A stretch of DNA of 39,124 nucleotides from Sedimentisphaerales bacterium (GCA_016934515.1 JAFGSR010000238.1:1-39124), one strand, 5' to 3'; shown: positions 7,446 through 15,769, counted from the stretch's first letter. The notes: generated from the sequence alone by a model not told the origin. Numbers and translations: made by a program.

Positions 7446-8657
7446 ATGCTGGGTTTATTGAGACAAAAAGTGCATCCGATTGGGGTGGATCTCGGTGCGG
7501 GCAGTTTGAAGATGCTGCAATTGAGCGGTTCCAGAGAGCGTTTATCTCTGTTAGCGGCGGCACAGATGGAAGTTCCGGTTGAAATACATGGAAATCCGCC
7601 GGCATTTCAGGAGTGGTACATCGAGACGGTACGGGAGTTGCTGGCGACACGGAAATTCAAGGGCAATCGAGTGATAAGTTGTTTGCCGGCGCGGGAGATG
7701 CTGGTGCAACATATGCGGATGGCGAAGATGGAAGAGAAGCATCTGGAAAAAACACTGCCCTTTGAAGCGCAAGGAAAGGTGCCGTTCGATATTCATCGGG
7801 CCCGATTACGTCATGTGATTGCGGGGGAGGTTTATGACGGTTCGGAGACGAAGCTGGAAATTATTTTGATGGCGGCATCGAGTGCAGTGGTCAATCAGCA
7901 TTTGAATTTTTTGGAAAGATCTCGTTTGGAGATTGTTTCGATTGGTGTTGAGCCCTGTGCGTTGGTGAATTGTTTTAAACATCTGCTGGACCGCGACGAA
8001 GCGAACAAGAGCGGGACGATGTTTTTGGATTTGGGATACAGCGTTACCAAGGTAGTGATAACACACGGGCCGAGCATGGTGTTTTGCCGGACGTTGGGAA
8101 TTGGTGCCGATCAACTTTTGCGGATGCTGCGCGAGAAAATGAAAGTGGATTATCCCCAAGCGGCGGGTCAGTTGCGGAATTTGAACCAGCAGGAGTTGGA
8201 AGCAGATTGCGCTGTTGTACAGTTGGGTCAAAATCAGTCTGGGGAATCTGTTGCAACCGGTGAGGCGGCCTCGGCGGCGGAAGGTGAAGCAGTGGGATGT
8301 TCGGCGGCGGCATGTGGAACAATGGTTGAAAAGCAGGAGGAGAAATGCAATCCTGGCCAGGCGATAAAGCCGACGCTAGATACTTTGTGTAAGGATATTC
8401 GCGGTTGTGTGAGCTATCATGACATGATGTTCAATTCGTGTCCGGTGGGTCGGGTGATTTTCCTGGGGGGCCAAGCCAAGAATAAGGTGCTTAGTCAGTA
8501 TCTGGCAAAAAGTATTGGACTGCCGGCGCAGTTGGGAGATCCATTTGGCAGAGTGGTGAAGGATTCTCTATACGGCAAACATAGTGATCTGGTTCCGGAT
8601 GAACTGCATGGTGAGTGGGCGGTGGCGTTTGGTTTAAGTGTTGGCAAGATAGATTGA
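7446..8657 (+). CDS. pilM: Type IV pilus assembly protein PilM
   Basis: An actin-like ATPase of the pilus inner-membrane complex, located in the cytoplasm, where it normally binds the N-terminal tail of PilN. Actin-fold motifs: PIGVDLGAGSLKMLQL (11-26), MFLDLGYSVTKVVI (192-205) and VIFLGGQAKN (337-346). Start ATG 7446 follows GGAGG by ten bases; an upstream GTG at 7425 is in frame but less likely. At 403 residues it is longer than most PilM proteins. Residues 262-305 are a low-complexity Gln/Ala/Gly/Glu stretch with scattered Cys that looks like a flexible insert. First gene of a ten-gene pilus operon. Confidence 0.93.
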   Translation: MLGLLRQKVHPIGVDLGAGSLKMLQLSGSRERLSLLAAAQMEVPVEIHGNPPAFQEWYIETVRELLATRKFKGNRVISCLPAREMLVQHMRMAKMEEKHLEKTLPFEAQGKVPFDIHRARLRHVIAGEVYDGSETKLEIILMAASSAVVNQHLNFLERSRLEIVSIGVEPCALVNCFKHLLDRDEANKSGTMFLDLGYSVTKVVITHGPSMVFCRTLGIGADQLLRMLREKMKVDYPQAAGQLRNLNQQELEADCAVVQLGQNQSGESVATGEAASAAEGEAVGCSAAACGTMVEKQEEKCNPGQAIKPTLDTLCKDIRGCVSYHDMMFNSCPVGRVIFLGGQAKNKVLSQYLAKSIGLPAQLGDPFGRVVKDSLYGKHSDLVPDELHGEWAVAFGLSVGKID

Positions 8658-8787
8658 TAATGACGAATGACGAAAACAGAATGACGAATCAATGACGAAT
8701 GACGAAGTGCAAAAAATTAATCAATAACGAATGACGAATGATGTTGCGGAGCGACGCGGCATTTTAGAGAAGAAAAATGGAGCGGTT
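8658..8787. repeat. pilM-pilN gap: TGACGAA repeat array
   Basis: From the pilM stop to about 8742 the gap is made largely of TGACGAA units, often paired as AATGACGAATGACGAA and interrupted by variant AATCAATGACG and AATCAATAACG words. The units contain ATG and so open spurious upstream frames into pilN (for example from 8731). They should not be taken as the start of the gene. Confidence 0.75.
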
Positions 8788-9513
8788 ATGAATAAGGTAG
8801 ATTTTTTACCGGAAGATTATATCGAGAAGAAAGCCCAGCAGCGAACGAATGTGATATGTCTGATGCTATTTCTGGTGGTTATGTTGGGAGTGGGTGGAGG
8901 ATTTGCGATAACCGAAAAGCGAAAAAAGGGGATGGATGATCGTATTGCGCAGGTCAACAAGCAGATGAAACAGGTGAGTGAATCGCTGAAGCAGTTGGAA
9001 GTGTTGGAAGGCAAGCGAGAGCAGATGATGAACAAGGCATCGTTGAGTGCGTCGTTGATGGAGTCGGTTCCGCGGTCGTTGATATTAGCGACGGTTACGA
9101 ATGATTTGCCGGCAGGAGTGTCGTTGACGGAATTTGAGTTATCCAGCAAGGATATAACACCCCAGCCGGAGGTTCAAACGAAAAAGACCAGCAAATCGCG
9201 TAGTAAAAACAGTAAAAGTAAGTCGGTCCAAAAGGATGCTGAACCGGAGAATACAAAAATTATTCCCCAGAAGTGGCAAACGGTTGTGGAAGTTACCGGC
9301 CTGGCCCCTACGGACATCCAGGTGGCGGAGTTGATCGAGAATCTGCAGGCTTCGAAATTGATAAAGGAAGCCAATCTAATGTATTCGGAAGAGCACGAAG
9401 GCGAAGATGAAATTATACGACATTTTCAGTTGCTGCTGACTCTGGACCCGGAAGCCCGGGCCAGTGAGGAAGATGTGGAGATGGCGCGTTCTATCGGCGT
9501 AAAGGGGATGTAA
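8788..9513 (+). CDS. pilN: Type IV pilus assembly protein PilN
   Basis: A bitopic inner-membrane protein that links PilM to PilO. The conserved cytoplasmic tail MNKVDFLPEDYIEKK opens the protein and corresponds to the INFLPxY-type PilM-binding motif. One membrane helix follows at about 21-41, then a coiled-coil region (residues about 50-80), a Lys/Ser-rich low-complexity linker around 130-150, and a C-terminal ferredoxin-like part (VVEVTGLAPTDIQVAELIENL). Start ATG 8788 has GGAG six bases upstream. An earlier in-frame ATG lies in the repeat array and is rejected. Confidence 0.9.
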   Translation: MNKVDFLPEDYIEKKAQQRTNVICLMLFLVVMLGVGGGFAITEKRKKGMDDRIAQVNKQMKQVSESLKQLEVLEGKREQMMNKASLSASLMESVPRSLILATVTNDLPAGVSLTEFELSSKDITPQPEVQTKKTSKSRSKNSKSKSVQKDAEPENTKIIPQKWQTVVEVTGLAPTDIQVAELIENLQASKLIKEANLMYSEEHEGEDEIIRHFQLLLTLDPEARASEEDVEMARSIGVKGM

Positions 9514-9518
9514 AGTGT

Positions 9519-9543
9519 TCAAACTGACCGATGGCCAGTTTGA
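9519..9543. repeat. Palindrome, copy A (after pilN stop)
   Basis: Arms TCAAACTGACC (9519-9529) and GGCCAGTTTGA (9533-9543) flank GAT. One position is mismatched. It starts six bases after the pilN stop and is followed by AATGACGAATAACGAA. The same palindrome occurs after pilO and pilC. Confidence 0.9.
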
Positions 9544-9708
9544 GAATGACGAATAACGAAATTCGACCCGGCTTCGCGATAGCTTCGCCGCGGCAAGATG
9601 ACGAATCAATGACGAAATCCGAATGATGAAAAAACCGCGTGGGCAACAAGTTGCCCAATCTAAAAGAATACAGGATCATTAATCGTATAAAGAAAAGGGA
9701 ACTATAAG
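9544..9708. repeat. pilN-pilO gap: TGACGAA words, GC-rich block and TGGGCAAC palindrome
   Basis: After palindrome A come TGACGAATAACGAA, a short form of the folP-pilM GC-rich block (CGACCCGGCTTCGC...CTTCGCCGCGGCAAGATGACG, about 9563-9603), further TGACGAA words, and a perfect palindrome TGGGCAAC/AA/GTTGCCCA at 9640-9657 followed by CTAAAAG. The last ~40 bases lead to pilO. Confidence 0.7.
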
Positions 9709-10266
9709 ATGAAATTTGGAGTACGGGAATTATTATTTGTGGTTTTGTTGCTGGCGATACCTACGGGGGCATATTTTTGGATTTTCAAGCCTGCCAATGA
9801 GAATGTGGAACGACAGCGACAGGAGATCGAGGCGAAATCCCAGAAGCTGGCCAGTTTGCAGAAAGCACTGGTGGGTATCAAGGATCTGAATGAGGAAGTT
9901 GTGAAGCTACAGGAAGCGGTTGGTTTTTTTGAGGCGAAACTACCCAAGCAGCACGAAATTCACCGGGTTTTGGAACAGGTGACCAAAGTGGTCGAGCAGC
10001 AGCGACTGGAAACCAAGCTGTTCAAGACCCTCAAGGCGAAGTGTTGTTCGGGCTATTCCGAGCAACCTATCAGGCTGGAGGTGTCGGGGAATTTTAATTC
10101 GTTTTACGAGTTTATGCTGGAGTTGGAGAAATTACCGCGAATCACCAAGTTTCGGGTGATGCATCTTGAAAAAGACAAAGAGAACGAGGGTATGATGAAC
10201 GCGGAACTGGAGCTGAGTATTTATTTTGACAGCTCAGTTAAATCGTCGTTGGTTGCGCGAGGTTAG
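9709..10266 (+). CDS. pilO: Type IV pilus assembly protein PilO
   Basis: An inner-membrane protein forming heterodimers with PilN. Short cytoplasmic tail (MKFGVRE), one membrane helix at about 7-27, a long coiled coil (residues about 30-95, ERQRQEIEAKSQKLASLQKAL) and a C-terminal ferredoxin-like domain with the typical IRLEVSGNFNSFYEFMLELE strand-helix (PilO signature of a V.G.Y..l..Fl..l type). Size (185 residues) is usual for PilO. Ribosome site AAAGGGAAC lies upstream. The stop is followed after six bases by palindrome copy B. Confidence 0.9.
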   Translation: MKFGVRELLFVVLLLAIPTGAYFWIFKPANENVERQRQEIEAKSQKLASLQKALVGIKDLNEEVVKLQEAVGFFEAKLPKQHEIHRVLEQVTKVVEQQRLETKLFKTLKAKCCSGYSEQPIRLEVSGNFNSFYEFMLELEKLPRITKFRVMHLEKDKENEGMMNAELELSIYFDSSVKSSLVARG

Positions 10267-10272
10267 CAACAA

Positions 10273-10299
10273 CTCAAACTGACCGATGGTCAGTTTGAG
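10273..10299. repeat. Palindrome, copy B (after pilO stop)
   Basis: Perfect 12-base arms, CTCAAACTGACC (10273-10284) and GGTCAGTTTGAG (10288-10299), around GAT. It begins six bases after the pilO stop and runs into AATGACGAATGACGAA. Confidence 0.95.
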
Positions 10300-10556
10300 A
10301 ATGACGAATGACGAAGCTCGAATGACGATTTAATGACGACACGGAGCGAAGCGGAGAGCCCGGCACGGAAATGCGAATGACGAATATTTCAGAAATTCTA
10401 AATCCTAATATCTTAATCCTAAACAAATTCAATTTACAAATGTTAAAATTCAAAACGGTTACGAGCGTTTAGCAATAACCGCGTGGGTAACAAGTGACCC
10501 ACCCTACAAGGCTAGAAAATATTGTTAGTGATATGCAGAGAGGATGAAAACAGAAA
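10300..10556. repeat. pilO-pilP gap: stacked interspersed repeats
   Basis: Following palindrome B are TGACGAA words (to about 10385), then an AT-rich segment built on AAATCCTAATATCTTAATCC (about 10398-10417) that looks like another interspersed family, then TGGGTAAC/AA/GTGACCCA with CCTACAAGG (10484-10510). The pilP-like gene follows, with GAGAGGATG upstream of its start. Confidence 0.65.
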
Positions 10557-11246
10557 ATGAGCAGTGAATACGATCAATATGAAAGCGGGACGGATCAGGG
10601 GCAGGCTTATGAAAACGAGCAGTGGTCAGGAGCTGACGTTAGTGCCAGTGAGATGGCGGCGGCGGAATCGGCTGAGCAGCAATATAGGGTGGCGAATAAG
10701 AATAATGTCAATCGCAGTGCGGTGATTTTGCTGATGACCTGTTTAATGGGGGTGGGAGCGATATATTTGTTTGGGCTGCGTAACAAACCCAAGGAAGCGA
10801 CTGCCCAGGAGCAGGAAGTGGAAGCGAAGGTTGATCAGGTGTTAGCTAAACTGGTTGACCAGCAGAAAAAGGATGAAGCGCGTAAGATGTTTCAGGACAC
10901 CGATAATATGGTTCAGGTGTTTTACGATTATCCTGCTAAACAGCAGGTTGAAGTTGAGGAGTTGCAGCGAAATCCGTTTTCGCGGATGTTAGCTAAGGAC
11001 GAAGGTGCTAATGATGTGGATGAGGCGCTCAAGCGTCGTGAACAGTTGCGAATCGAGCTTAGTGAGAAATCGGCTAAATTTGTTTTGCAATCAGTGTTGC
11101 AGGGCAAGAAGGGTGCTAAATGTTTGATTGACGGAAACATATATAGTGAAGGGGATCTCATCGACAGTGTTTTCAAGGTCAAAAAAGTTAATAATGAAAG
11201 TGTAATATTGACAGCGGAAGAGATGGATTTTGTGGTGCAGATGTAG
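10557..11246 (+). CDS. PilP-like type IV pilus assembly protein
   Basis: A 229-residue protein in the pilP position of the operon. Residues 1-53 are acidic/polar and cytoplasmic, residues 54-73 form one membrane helix (SAVILLMTCLMGVGAIYLFG), and a charged, coiled-coil-prone periplasmic stretch follows. The C-terminal ~55 residues (LQSVLQGKKGAKCLIDGNIY...GDLIDSVFKVKKV...VILTAEEMDFVV) match the short beta-domain shared by PilP and GspC (HR domain), which contacts the secretin. PilP is usually a lipoprotein; here a GspC-like bitopic anchor is present, so it may be a PilP/GspC hybrid. No pilQ gene follows. Confidence 0.7.
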   Translation: MSSEYDQYESGTDQGQAYENEQWSGADVSASEMAAAESAEQQYRVANKNNVNRSAVILLMTCLMGVGAIYLFGLRNKPKEATAQEQEVEAKVDQVLAKLVDQQKKDEARKMFQDTDNMVQVFYDYPAKQQVEVEELQRNPFSRMLAKDEGANDVDEALKRREQLRIELSEKSAKFVLQSVLQGKKGAKCLIDGNIYSEGDLIDSVFKVKKVNNESVILTAEEMDFVVQM

Positions 11247-11279
11247 AAGCGTGAGAACGCGGTTCCAGGTAAAAAATTA

Positions 11280-13127
11280 ATGCAAAAAAATATGGTAAAT
11301 AGTACCGAGCTGGATGACAGCATCGCTCAATTTAATGATCCCAAAGGGTCAGAATTTGGCGTCGATATCGGTTTAGAGTGCGCCGGTAAGGAAGTGAGCG
11401 ATTTTTGGCAGCCGGACGAAAAACAGTTGTCCGGTAGTGGGTCCTATGAAGAAAAACTCTTCAAAAGCGGCATGGTCAGCGAAGAGCAGATGGAGCAGGC
11501 TCGCAGTATTCACAGCAAAACTCCGCGTAAGCGACTAGGTCAGGTGCTTTTGGAAATGGGAGTTGTCAAGGAAGCGGACCTGCTGGCCTGTTTGGCGGAG
11601 CAGTACGAACTGCCATTTATTCGTTTGGAACGGGATATGGTTGAGCCGGCGGCTTTTCGTAAGCTGGACAAGGGCTTTATGGAAAGTCATAAGGTTATGC
11701 CCGTTGGTTTGGAAGGAAATCGACTGGTACTGGCGACGACGGATCCGACGAATGTGTTTTTGCTGGATGAAATCAGGCGTAAAACCGGCATGGAATTATC
11801 CGTAAAGGTTTGCCCCTGGGAGGACATCAAAAGTGTGTTGTCGTCGCTGACCGAAACCACTACGGATTTTCAGGTTGATGAAATTATCTCGAACATCGAA
11901 GCAGAAGATTTGGAAGTGGTTGGTGACGAGGAGGAAGATATTGCCGATCTGGAAAAATCGGCTGCTGAATCGCCAATTATCAAGTTTGTAAATTATCTTA
12001 TCTATAATGCGGTCAAGGACGGTGCGAGCGATATTCACATTGAGCCGGGCGACAAGAAGCTGCGTATTCGTTATCGAGTTGACGGAGTTCTGTTTGAAAC
12101 GGTGAATCCGCCCCATAACATGCACGCACCGGTGGTATCGCGAATCAAGATCATGGCCAATCTGGATATTGCTGAGCGTCGATTGCCGCAGGACGGTCGA
12201 ATTCGTGTGGTTATTCATGGTCGCAATATTGACATGCGAATTTCGGTATTGCCCACTTCGTACGGCGAAAAGGTAGTTATTCGTATTCTGGATATGGGTA
12301 CGTCCAAGATGAACCTTACGGATTTAGGTATGGATCCGGATAACCTGGCAATCATGGAGCATCAGATCAGCCAGCCCCACGGTATTATTCTGGTTACCGG
12401 GCCGACCGGTTCGGGTAAAAGTACAACCCTGTACGCGGCATTGCGGAATATGGATATGCAACGGTTGAACATTTCAACGGTTGAAGATCCGGTCGAGTAT
12501 CAAATCAATGGAATATCACAGGTTCAGGTTTACGACAAGATCGGTATGAGTTTTTCGGCGGCGTTACGATCGCTGCTGCGGCAGGATCCGGATGTTATCA
12601 TGGTGGGTGAGATACGTGATCCGGAAACCGCCCGGATTGCGATTCAGGCATCGCTTACGGGGCACATGGTGCTATCGACGCTGCATACCAACGATGCGCC
12701 CAGCAGCATTACGCGGTTAATCAATATAGGTGTGGAATCGTATTTGATAGCGGCTTCGACGAATGCGGTGCTGGCGCAGCGGCTGGTGCGGCGGATGTGT
12801 CAGCATTGTAAGCAGCCTTACCAGGTGGAAGCTGAAGCGGCGGGATTTATCGAGATGTACGGCTTCAATCTGGAGAATCTATATAAGGGTCAGGGGTGTG
12901 AGAAGTGTAGGTTTACCGGTTTTCAGGGGCGAGTGGGTATTCATGAACTGCTGGTAATTGATGACTCTTATCGTGACATTATCACAAGCAGCCCGACGGT
13001 AACGGAATTGCGCCGGCTTTGTAAGGAACGGGGCATGGTTACGCTGCGAGAAGACGGTTTTCGGAAAGTTCAGTCAGGATTGACGACTATAGATGAGGTT
13101 ATGCGGGTGACGGAGTGCACTGTCTAA
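11280..13127 (+). CDS. pilB: PilB/GspE-type assembly ATPase
   Basis: The hexameric motor that drives pilus extension. Domains in order: a unique acidic N-terminus (1-55), a GspE N-terminal (MshEN-like) domain at about 56-190, a linker, then the NTPase. Walker A GPTGSGKST is at 374-382, the Asp box STVEDPVEY at 399-407, Walker B region LLRQDPDVIMVGEIRD at 432-447, and the His box LTGHMVLSTLHTND at 459-472. Four Cys (507, 510, 540, 543: CQHC, CEKC) form the tetracysteine zinc motif of PilB/GspE extension ATPases, separating it from the retraction motor PilT that follows. Normal length (615). Start ATG 11280 is 33 bases after the PilP-like gene. Confidence 0.93.
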   Translation: MQKNMVNSTELDDSIAQFNDPKGSEFGVDIGLECAGKEVSDFWQPDEKQLSGSGSYEEKLFKSGMVSEEQMEQARSIHSKTPRKRLGQVLLEMGVVKEADLLACLAEQYELPFIRLERDMVEPAAFRKLDKGFMESHKVMPVGLEGNRLVLATTDPTNVFLLDEIRRKTGMELSVKVCPWEDIKSVLSSLTETTTDFQVDEIISNIEAEDLEVVGDEEEDIADLEKSAAESPIIKFVNYLIYNAVKDGASDIHIEPGDKKLRIRYRVDGVLFETVNPPHNMHAPVVSRIKIMANLDIAERRLPQDGRIRVVIHGRNIDMRISVLPTSYGEKVVIRILDMGTSKMNLTDLGMDPDNLAIMEHQISQPHGIILVTGPTGSGKSTTLYAALRNMDMQRLNISTVEDPVEYQINGISQVQVYDKIGMSFSAALRSLLRQDPDVIMVGEIRDPETARIAIQASLTGHMVLSTLHTNDAPSSITRLINIGVESYLIAASTNAVLAQRLVRRMCQHCKQPYQVEAEAAGFIEMYGFNLENLYKGQGCEKCRFTGFQGRVGIHELLVIDDSYRDIITSSPTVTELRRLCKERGMVTLREDGFRKVQSGLTTIDEVMRVTECTV

Positions 13128-13224
13128 ACGGCAACGAGAAGAGAAAGAAATAAGTTTTATAACAAATTATTGAGTTAACGGGAAAAATTTAAGGCAGCCA
13201 AATTGTTGGTGCAAGGAGAATAAG

Positions 13225-14283
13225 GTGTCACAGTTACAGGAATTATTAACAACGGCTTTGAATTGCGGTGCGAGTGACGTGCATATTATGGTGGGTTCGC
13301 CGCCGTTGCTGCGGGTTCATACCGTTTTGCAGGAAACTGATTATCCTGTGGTAACCGTCGAAGGGGCTGAAGCAATGGTACGCGAGTTGCTTCCGGAGCA
13401 TCGGGTCAGGGATTTTATGGAGAGGCGGGATATTGATTTTTCAGCTGAGGTGTCGGGCAAAGGGCGTTTTCGTGTTAATGCTCACTTTCAGCGGGGCAGT
13501 ATCGGTATTGCGTTTCGCGGCATTCCGGAAGAAGTGCTGCCTTTGGAAAAGCTGAATCTGCCCCGGGCGGTATTCAATATAGTGGACATGACACGTGGAT
13601 TGGTGTTGGTTACAGGGGACACCGGTTCGGGTAAGAGTACTACGATGGCTAGTGTTATCAACTCTATGAACCAGAAATATCGTAAGCACATTATTACTCT
13701 TGAGGATCCGATCGAGTACATGCTCACGAGCAATAAATGTGCTATCGAACAGCGTGAAATCGGGGATGACTGTCCCACTTTTGCGTCTGGTCTTAAGCAT
13801 GCTTTGCGTCAGGACCCGGATGTTATTCTGGTTGGTGAAATGCGAGATCTGGAAACATCATCGGCGGCGATTACGGCGGCGGAGACCGGCCACCTGGTGT
13901 TGAGTACTTTGCACACGATTAACGCTCCGCAGACCATCGAGCGTATTATCGATATTTATCCCACGGGTCAGCAGAACCAGATTCGTTCGATGTTGGCGAA
14001 CACGCTCAAAGGGGTAATCAGTCAGACGCTGCTCAAGCGGACGGACACTCCGGGAATGATACCGGCAATTGAAGTGATGCTCTGTACCTCGGCGGTGCGG
14101 AACTGTATTCGAGAAAACCGAATTTATGAATTGCCGAATGTGATTGAAACTTCGCGGGCGTTGGGTATGCAAAGTCTGGACACCAGCATCGGCCAATTGT
14201 ATTTCAACGGTCAGATTTCTCGGGAAGACGCTCTGGCCCATGCGGCGCAACCGGAAAAACTCGAACGTGCCTTATCGGCATAG
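13225..14283 (+). CDS. pilT: Twitching motility retraction ATPase PilT
   Basis: The hexameric motor for pilus disassembly. It starts with GTG 13225 behind AAGGAG. The N-terminal PAS-like domain has GASDVHIMVG (15-24) and the core has Walker A GDTGSGKST at 131-139, ITLEDPIEY (157-165), ALRQDPDVILVGEMRD (193-208) and ETGHLVLSTLHT (220-231). The C-terminal signature AVRNCIRENR (290-299) corresponds to the AIRNLIRE motif required for retraction in PilT. The protein has no zinc tetracysteine. Length 352. Its presence indicates a retractable pilus able to support twitching, adhesion or DNA uptake. Confidence 0.95.
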   Translation: MSQLQELLTTALNCGASDVHIMVGSPPLLRVHTVLQETDYPVVTVEGAEAMVRELLPEHRVRDFMERRDIDFSAEVSGKGRFRVNAHFQRGSIGIAFRGIPEEVLPLEKLNLPRAVFNIVDMTRGLVLVTGDTGSGKSTTMASVINSMNQKYRKHIITLEDPIEYMLTSNKCAIEQREIGDDCPTFASGLKHALRQDPDVILVGEMRDLETSSAAITAAETGHLVLSTLHTINAPQTIERIIDIYPTGQQNQIRSMLANTLKGVISQTLLKRTDTPGMIPAIEVMLCTSAVRNCIRENRIYELPNVIETSRALGMQSLDTSIGQLYFNGQISREDALAHAAQPEKLERALSA

Positions 14284-14369
14284 AGCAAAATAATTTATGA
14301 GGATTAAATCAAGCAGAATAGAAACTTCAGGGAAAAACAAAACCAGAATAACTGGTATGGGAAGAGGCT

Positions 14370-15593
14370 ATGCCTAACTATCGTTATGAATTAAAATCGG
14401 CTTCGGGGCAGATTAACGCGGGAGTTATCGCGGCGGACTCAATCACCGCGGCGACGCAGATGCTGCGTAGTCAGGGAAGTTACATTCTTTCGTTGGCGGC
14501 GGTGGCGCAAAGTCAGGGTGGCGGTTTGCAAAAGCTGTTGTCATTCAACGTGCAAACCGGGCCGTCGGCAAAAGACGTTATGAACTTTACCAGCCAACTG
14601 GCGGTGATGATCAAGGCCGGTATCAGTATTCGAGCCGCTCTGGAAGGGATTTGTGATCAGGTAGATAATGTTAAGTTTCGGGACATTCTGCAGCAGATCA
14701 AGCGTGACGTTGAAGCGGGTAAGACGTTTTCGGAAGCGTTGGCACGTTTTCCGAAAGTGTTCAGTCCGCTGTATGTCAATATGGTTCGGGCATCGGAGTT
14801 ATCCGGTTCGTTCGGAGGGATGCTGGAACGAGTAGCTGAGTACCTTACTCAGCAGCATGAAACCCGCGCACAGGTCCGGGCGGCGATGATTTATCCAATT
14901 ATCATTGGTGTGATGGCGGTGAGCACTACGGTGTTTCTGCTTACCTTTGTATTGCCGAAATTTGTCGTGCTTTTTGAGGGCAAAGAAGCTGCTATGCCCA
15001 TGCCTACCAAGGTAGTTTTGGCCAGCAGTTATGTGATGCGTACCTACTGGTATATTATTCTGGCAGTGGTGGTGGGATTGATCTGGATGTTTTTCTGGGC
15101 GATTAACACCGATTGGGGGCGGGCACGCTGGGATCAAGTAAAACTCAAAATGCCCATTTTTAAGAAATTGTGTCGGTGTCTTTACATTTCCCGGAGTATG
15201 CACACCATGGGAGAATTGGTGAACGCTGGTGTACCGATGCTGGATACGATTAGTATTACGGCCAATATTTCGGGCAACACGCTTTATAAGCGGATGTGGC
15301 TTCAGGTTTACGTAGCGGTTAAGCAGGGTAAGAAAATCGCACAACCTCTGCAGCGTAGTCCGCTACTGCCGCGTAGTGTGGTTCAGATGATCGGCAGCGG
15401 CGAAGAAAGCGGTAAGCTTGCCGAAGTGCTAAGTGACATCAGTGAGTTTTATCAAAAGGAGTTGAAAAACGTTGTTCGTACGGTAACGGCCATGATCGAG
15501 CCTTTGATGATTGTGGTTATGGGTGCTCTGGTGGGCTTTATCGCTATGAGTATTATTCTGCCGATATTCAAACTTTCCAGTCTGGTTAAGTAA
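14370..15593 (+). CDS. pilC: Type IV pilus inner-membrane platform protein PilC (GspF family)
   Basis: A polytopic membrane protein on which PilB and PilT act. An N-terminal beta segment (MPNYRYELKSASGQ) precedes two copies of the T2SSF domain. The first has MNFTSQLAVMIKAGISIRAALEG, split as FTSQLAVMIKAG and RAALEG, and GKTFSEAL. The second has LVNAGVPMLDTI and GEESGKLAEVL. Membrane helices are at about 172-200, 222-245 and 375-400. Length 407 is typical. Its stop codon lies inside the 12-base duplicated target of a small inserted element that separates it from the next gene. Confidence 0.95.
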   Translation: MPNYRYELKSASGQINAGVIAADSITAATQMLRSQGSYILSLAAVAQSQGGGLQKLLSFNVQTGPSAKDVMNFTSQLAVMIKAGISIRAALEGICDQVDNVKFRDILQQIKRDVEAGKTFSEALARFPKVFSPLYVNMVRASELSGSFGGMLERVAEYLTQQHETRAQVRAAMIYPIIIGVMAVSTTVFLLTFVLPKFVVLFEGKEAAMPMPTKVVLASSYVMRTYWYIILAVVVGLIWMFFWAINTDWGRARWDQVKLKMPIFKKLCRCLYISRSMHTMGELVNAGVPMLDTISITANISGNTLYKRMWLQVYVAVKQGKKIAQPLQRSPLLPRSVVQMIGSGEESGKLAEVLSDISEFYQKELKNVVRTVTAMIEPLMIVVMGALVGFIAMSIILPIFKLSSLVK

Positions 15594-15761
15594 AAGACTC
15601 AAACTGACCGATGGTCAGTTTGAGAATGACGAATGACGAAATCCTAAGAACAAGGTTCAATTTTACCATGAAGGCCATGAAGTACATGAAGATTTTAATA
15701 CTGGATGCCCGCCTTCGCGGGCATGACATATTGTGTTGGTCAGTTTGAGTTAAGTAAAAGA
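15586..15761. mobile_element. MITE-like 152-bp element with 12-bp terminal inverted repeats and 12-bp target duplication
   Basis: The direct repeat TTAAGTAAAAGA occurs at 15586-15597 and again at 15750-15761. Between them a 152-base segment begins with CTCAAACTGACC (15598-15609) and ends with its exact reverse complement GGTCAGTTTGAG (15738-15749). The left end continues into the palindrome seen after pilN and pilO (15598-15624), then AATGACGAATGACGAA, an ACCATGAAGGCCATGAAG word, and a hairpin ATGCCCGC/CTTC/GCGGGCAT at 15705-15724. No protein is encoded. Removing the element and one target copy leaves a tight pilC-pilV junction of 13 bases. This is the layout of a miniature inverted-repeat transposable element. 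That it moved by transposition is inferred. Confidence 0.75.
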
Positions 15762-15769
15762 GGTGAATT

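Noticed and set aside
8658-8745. TGACGAA clusters as a possible CRISPR array
   Set aside because: The period is about seven bases without unique spacers of constant size, and no cas gene is present.
8731-8787. Earlier start for pilN
   Set aside because: These 19 codons come from the intergenic repeat, and the PilN start motif and ribosome site support ATG 8788.
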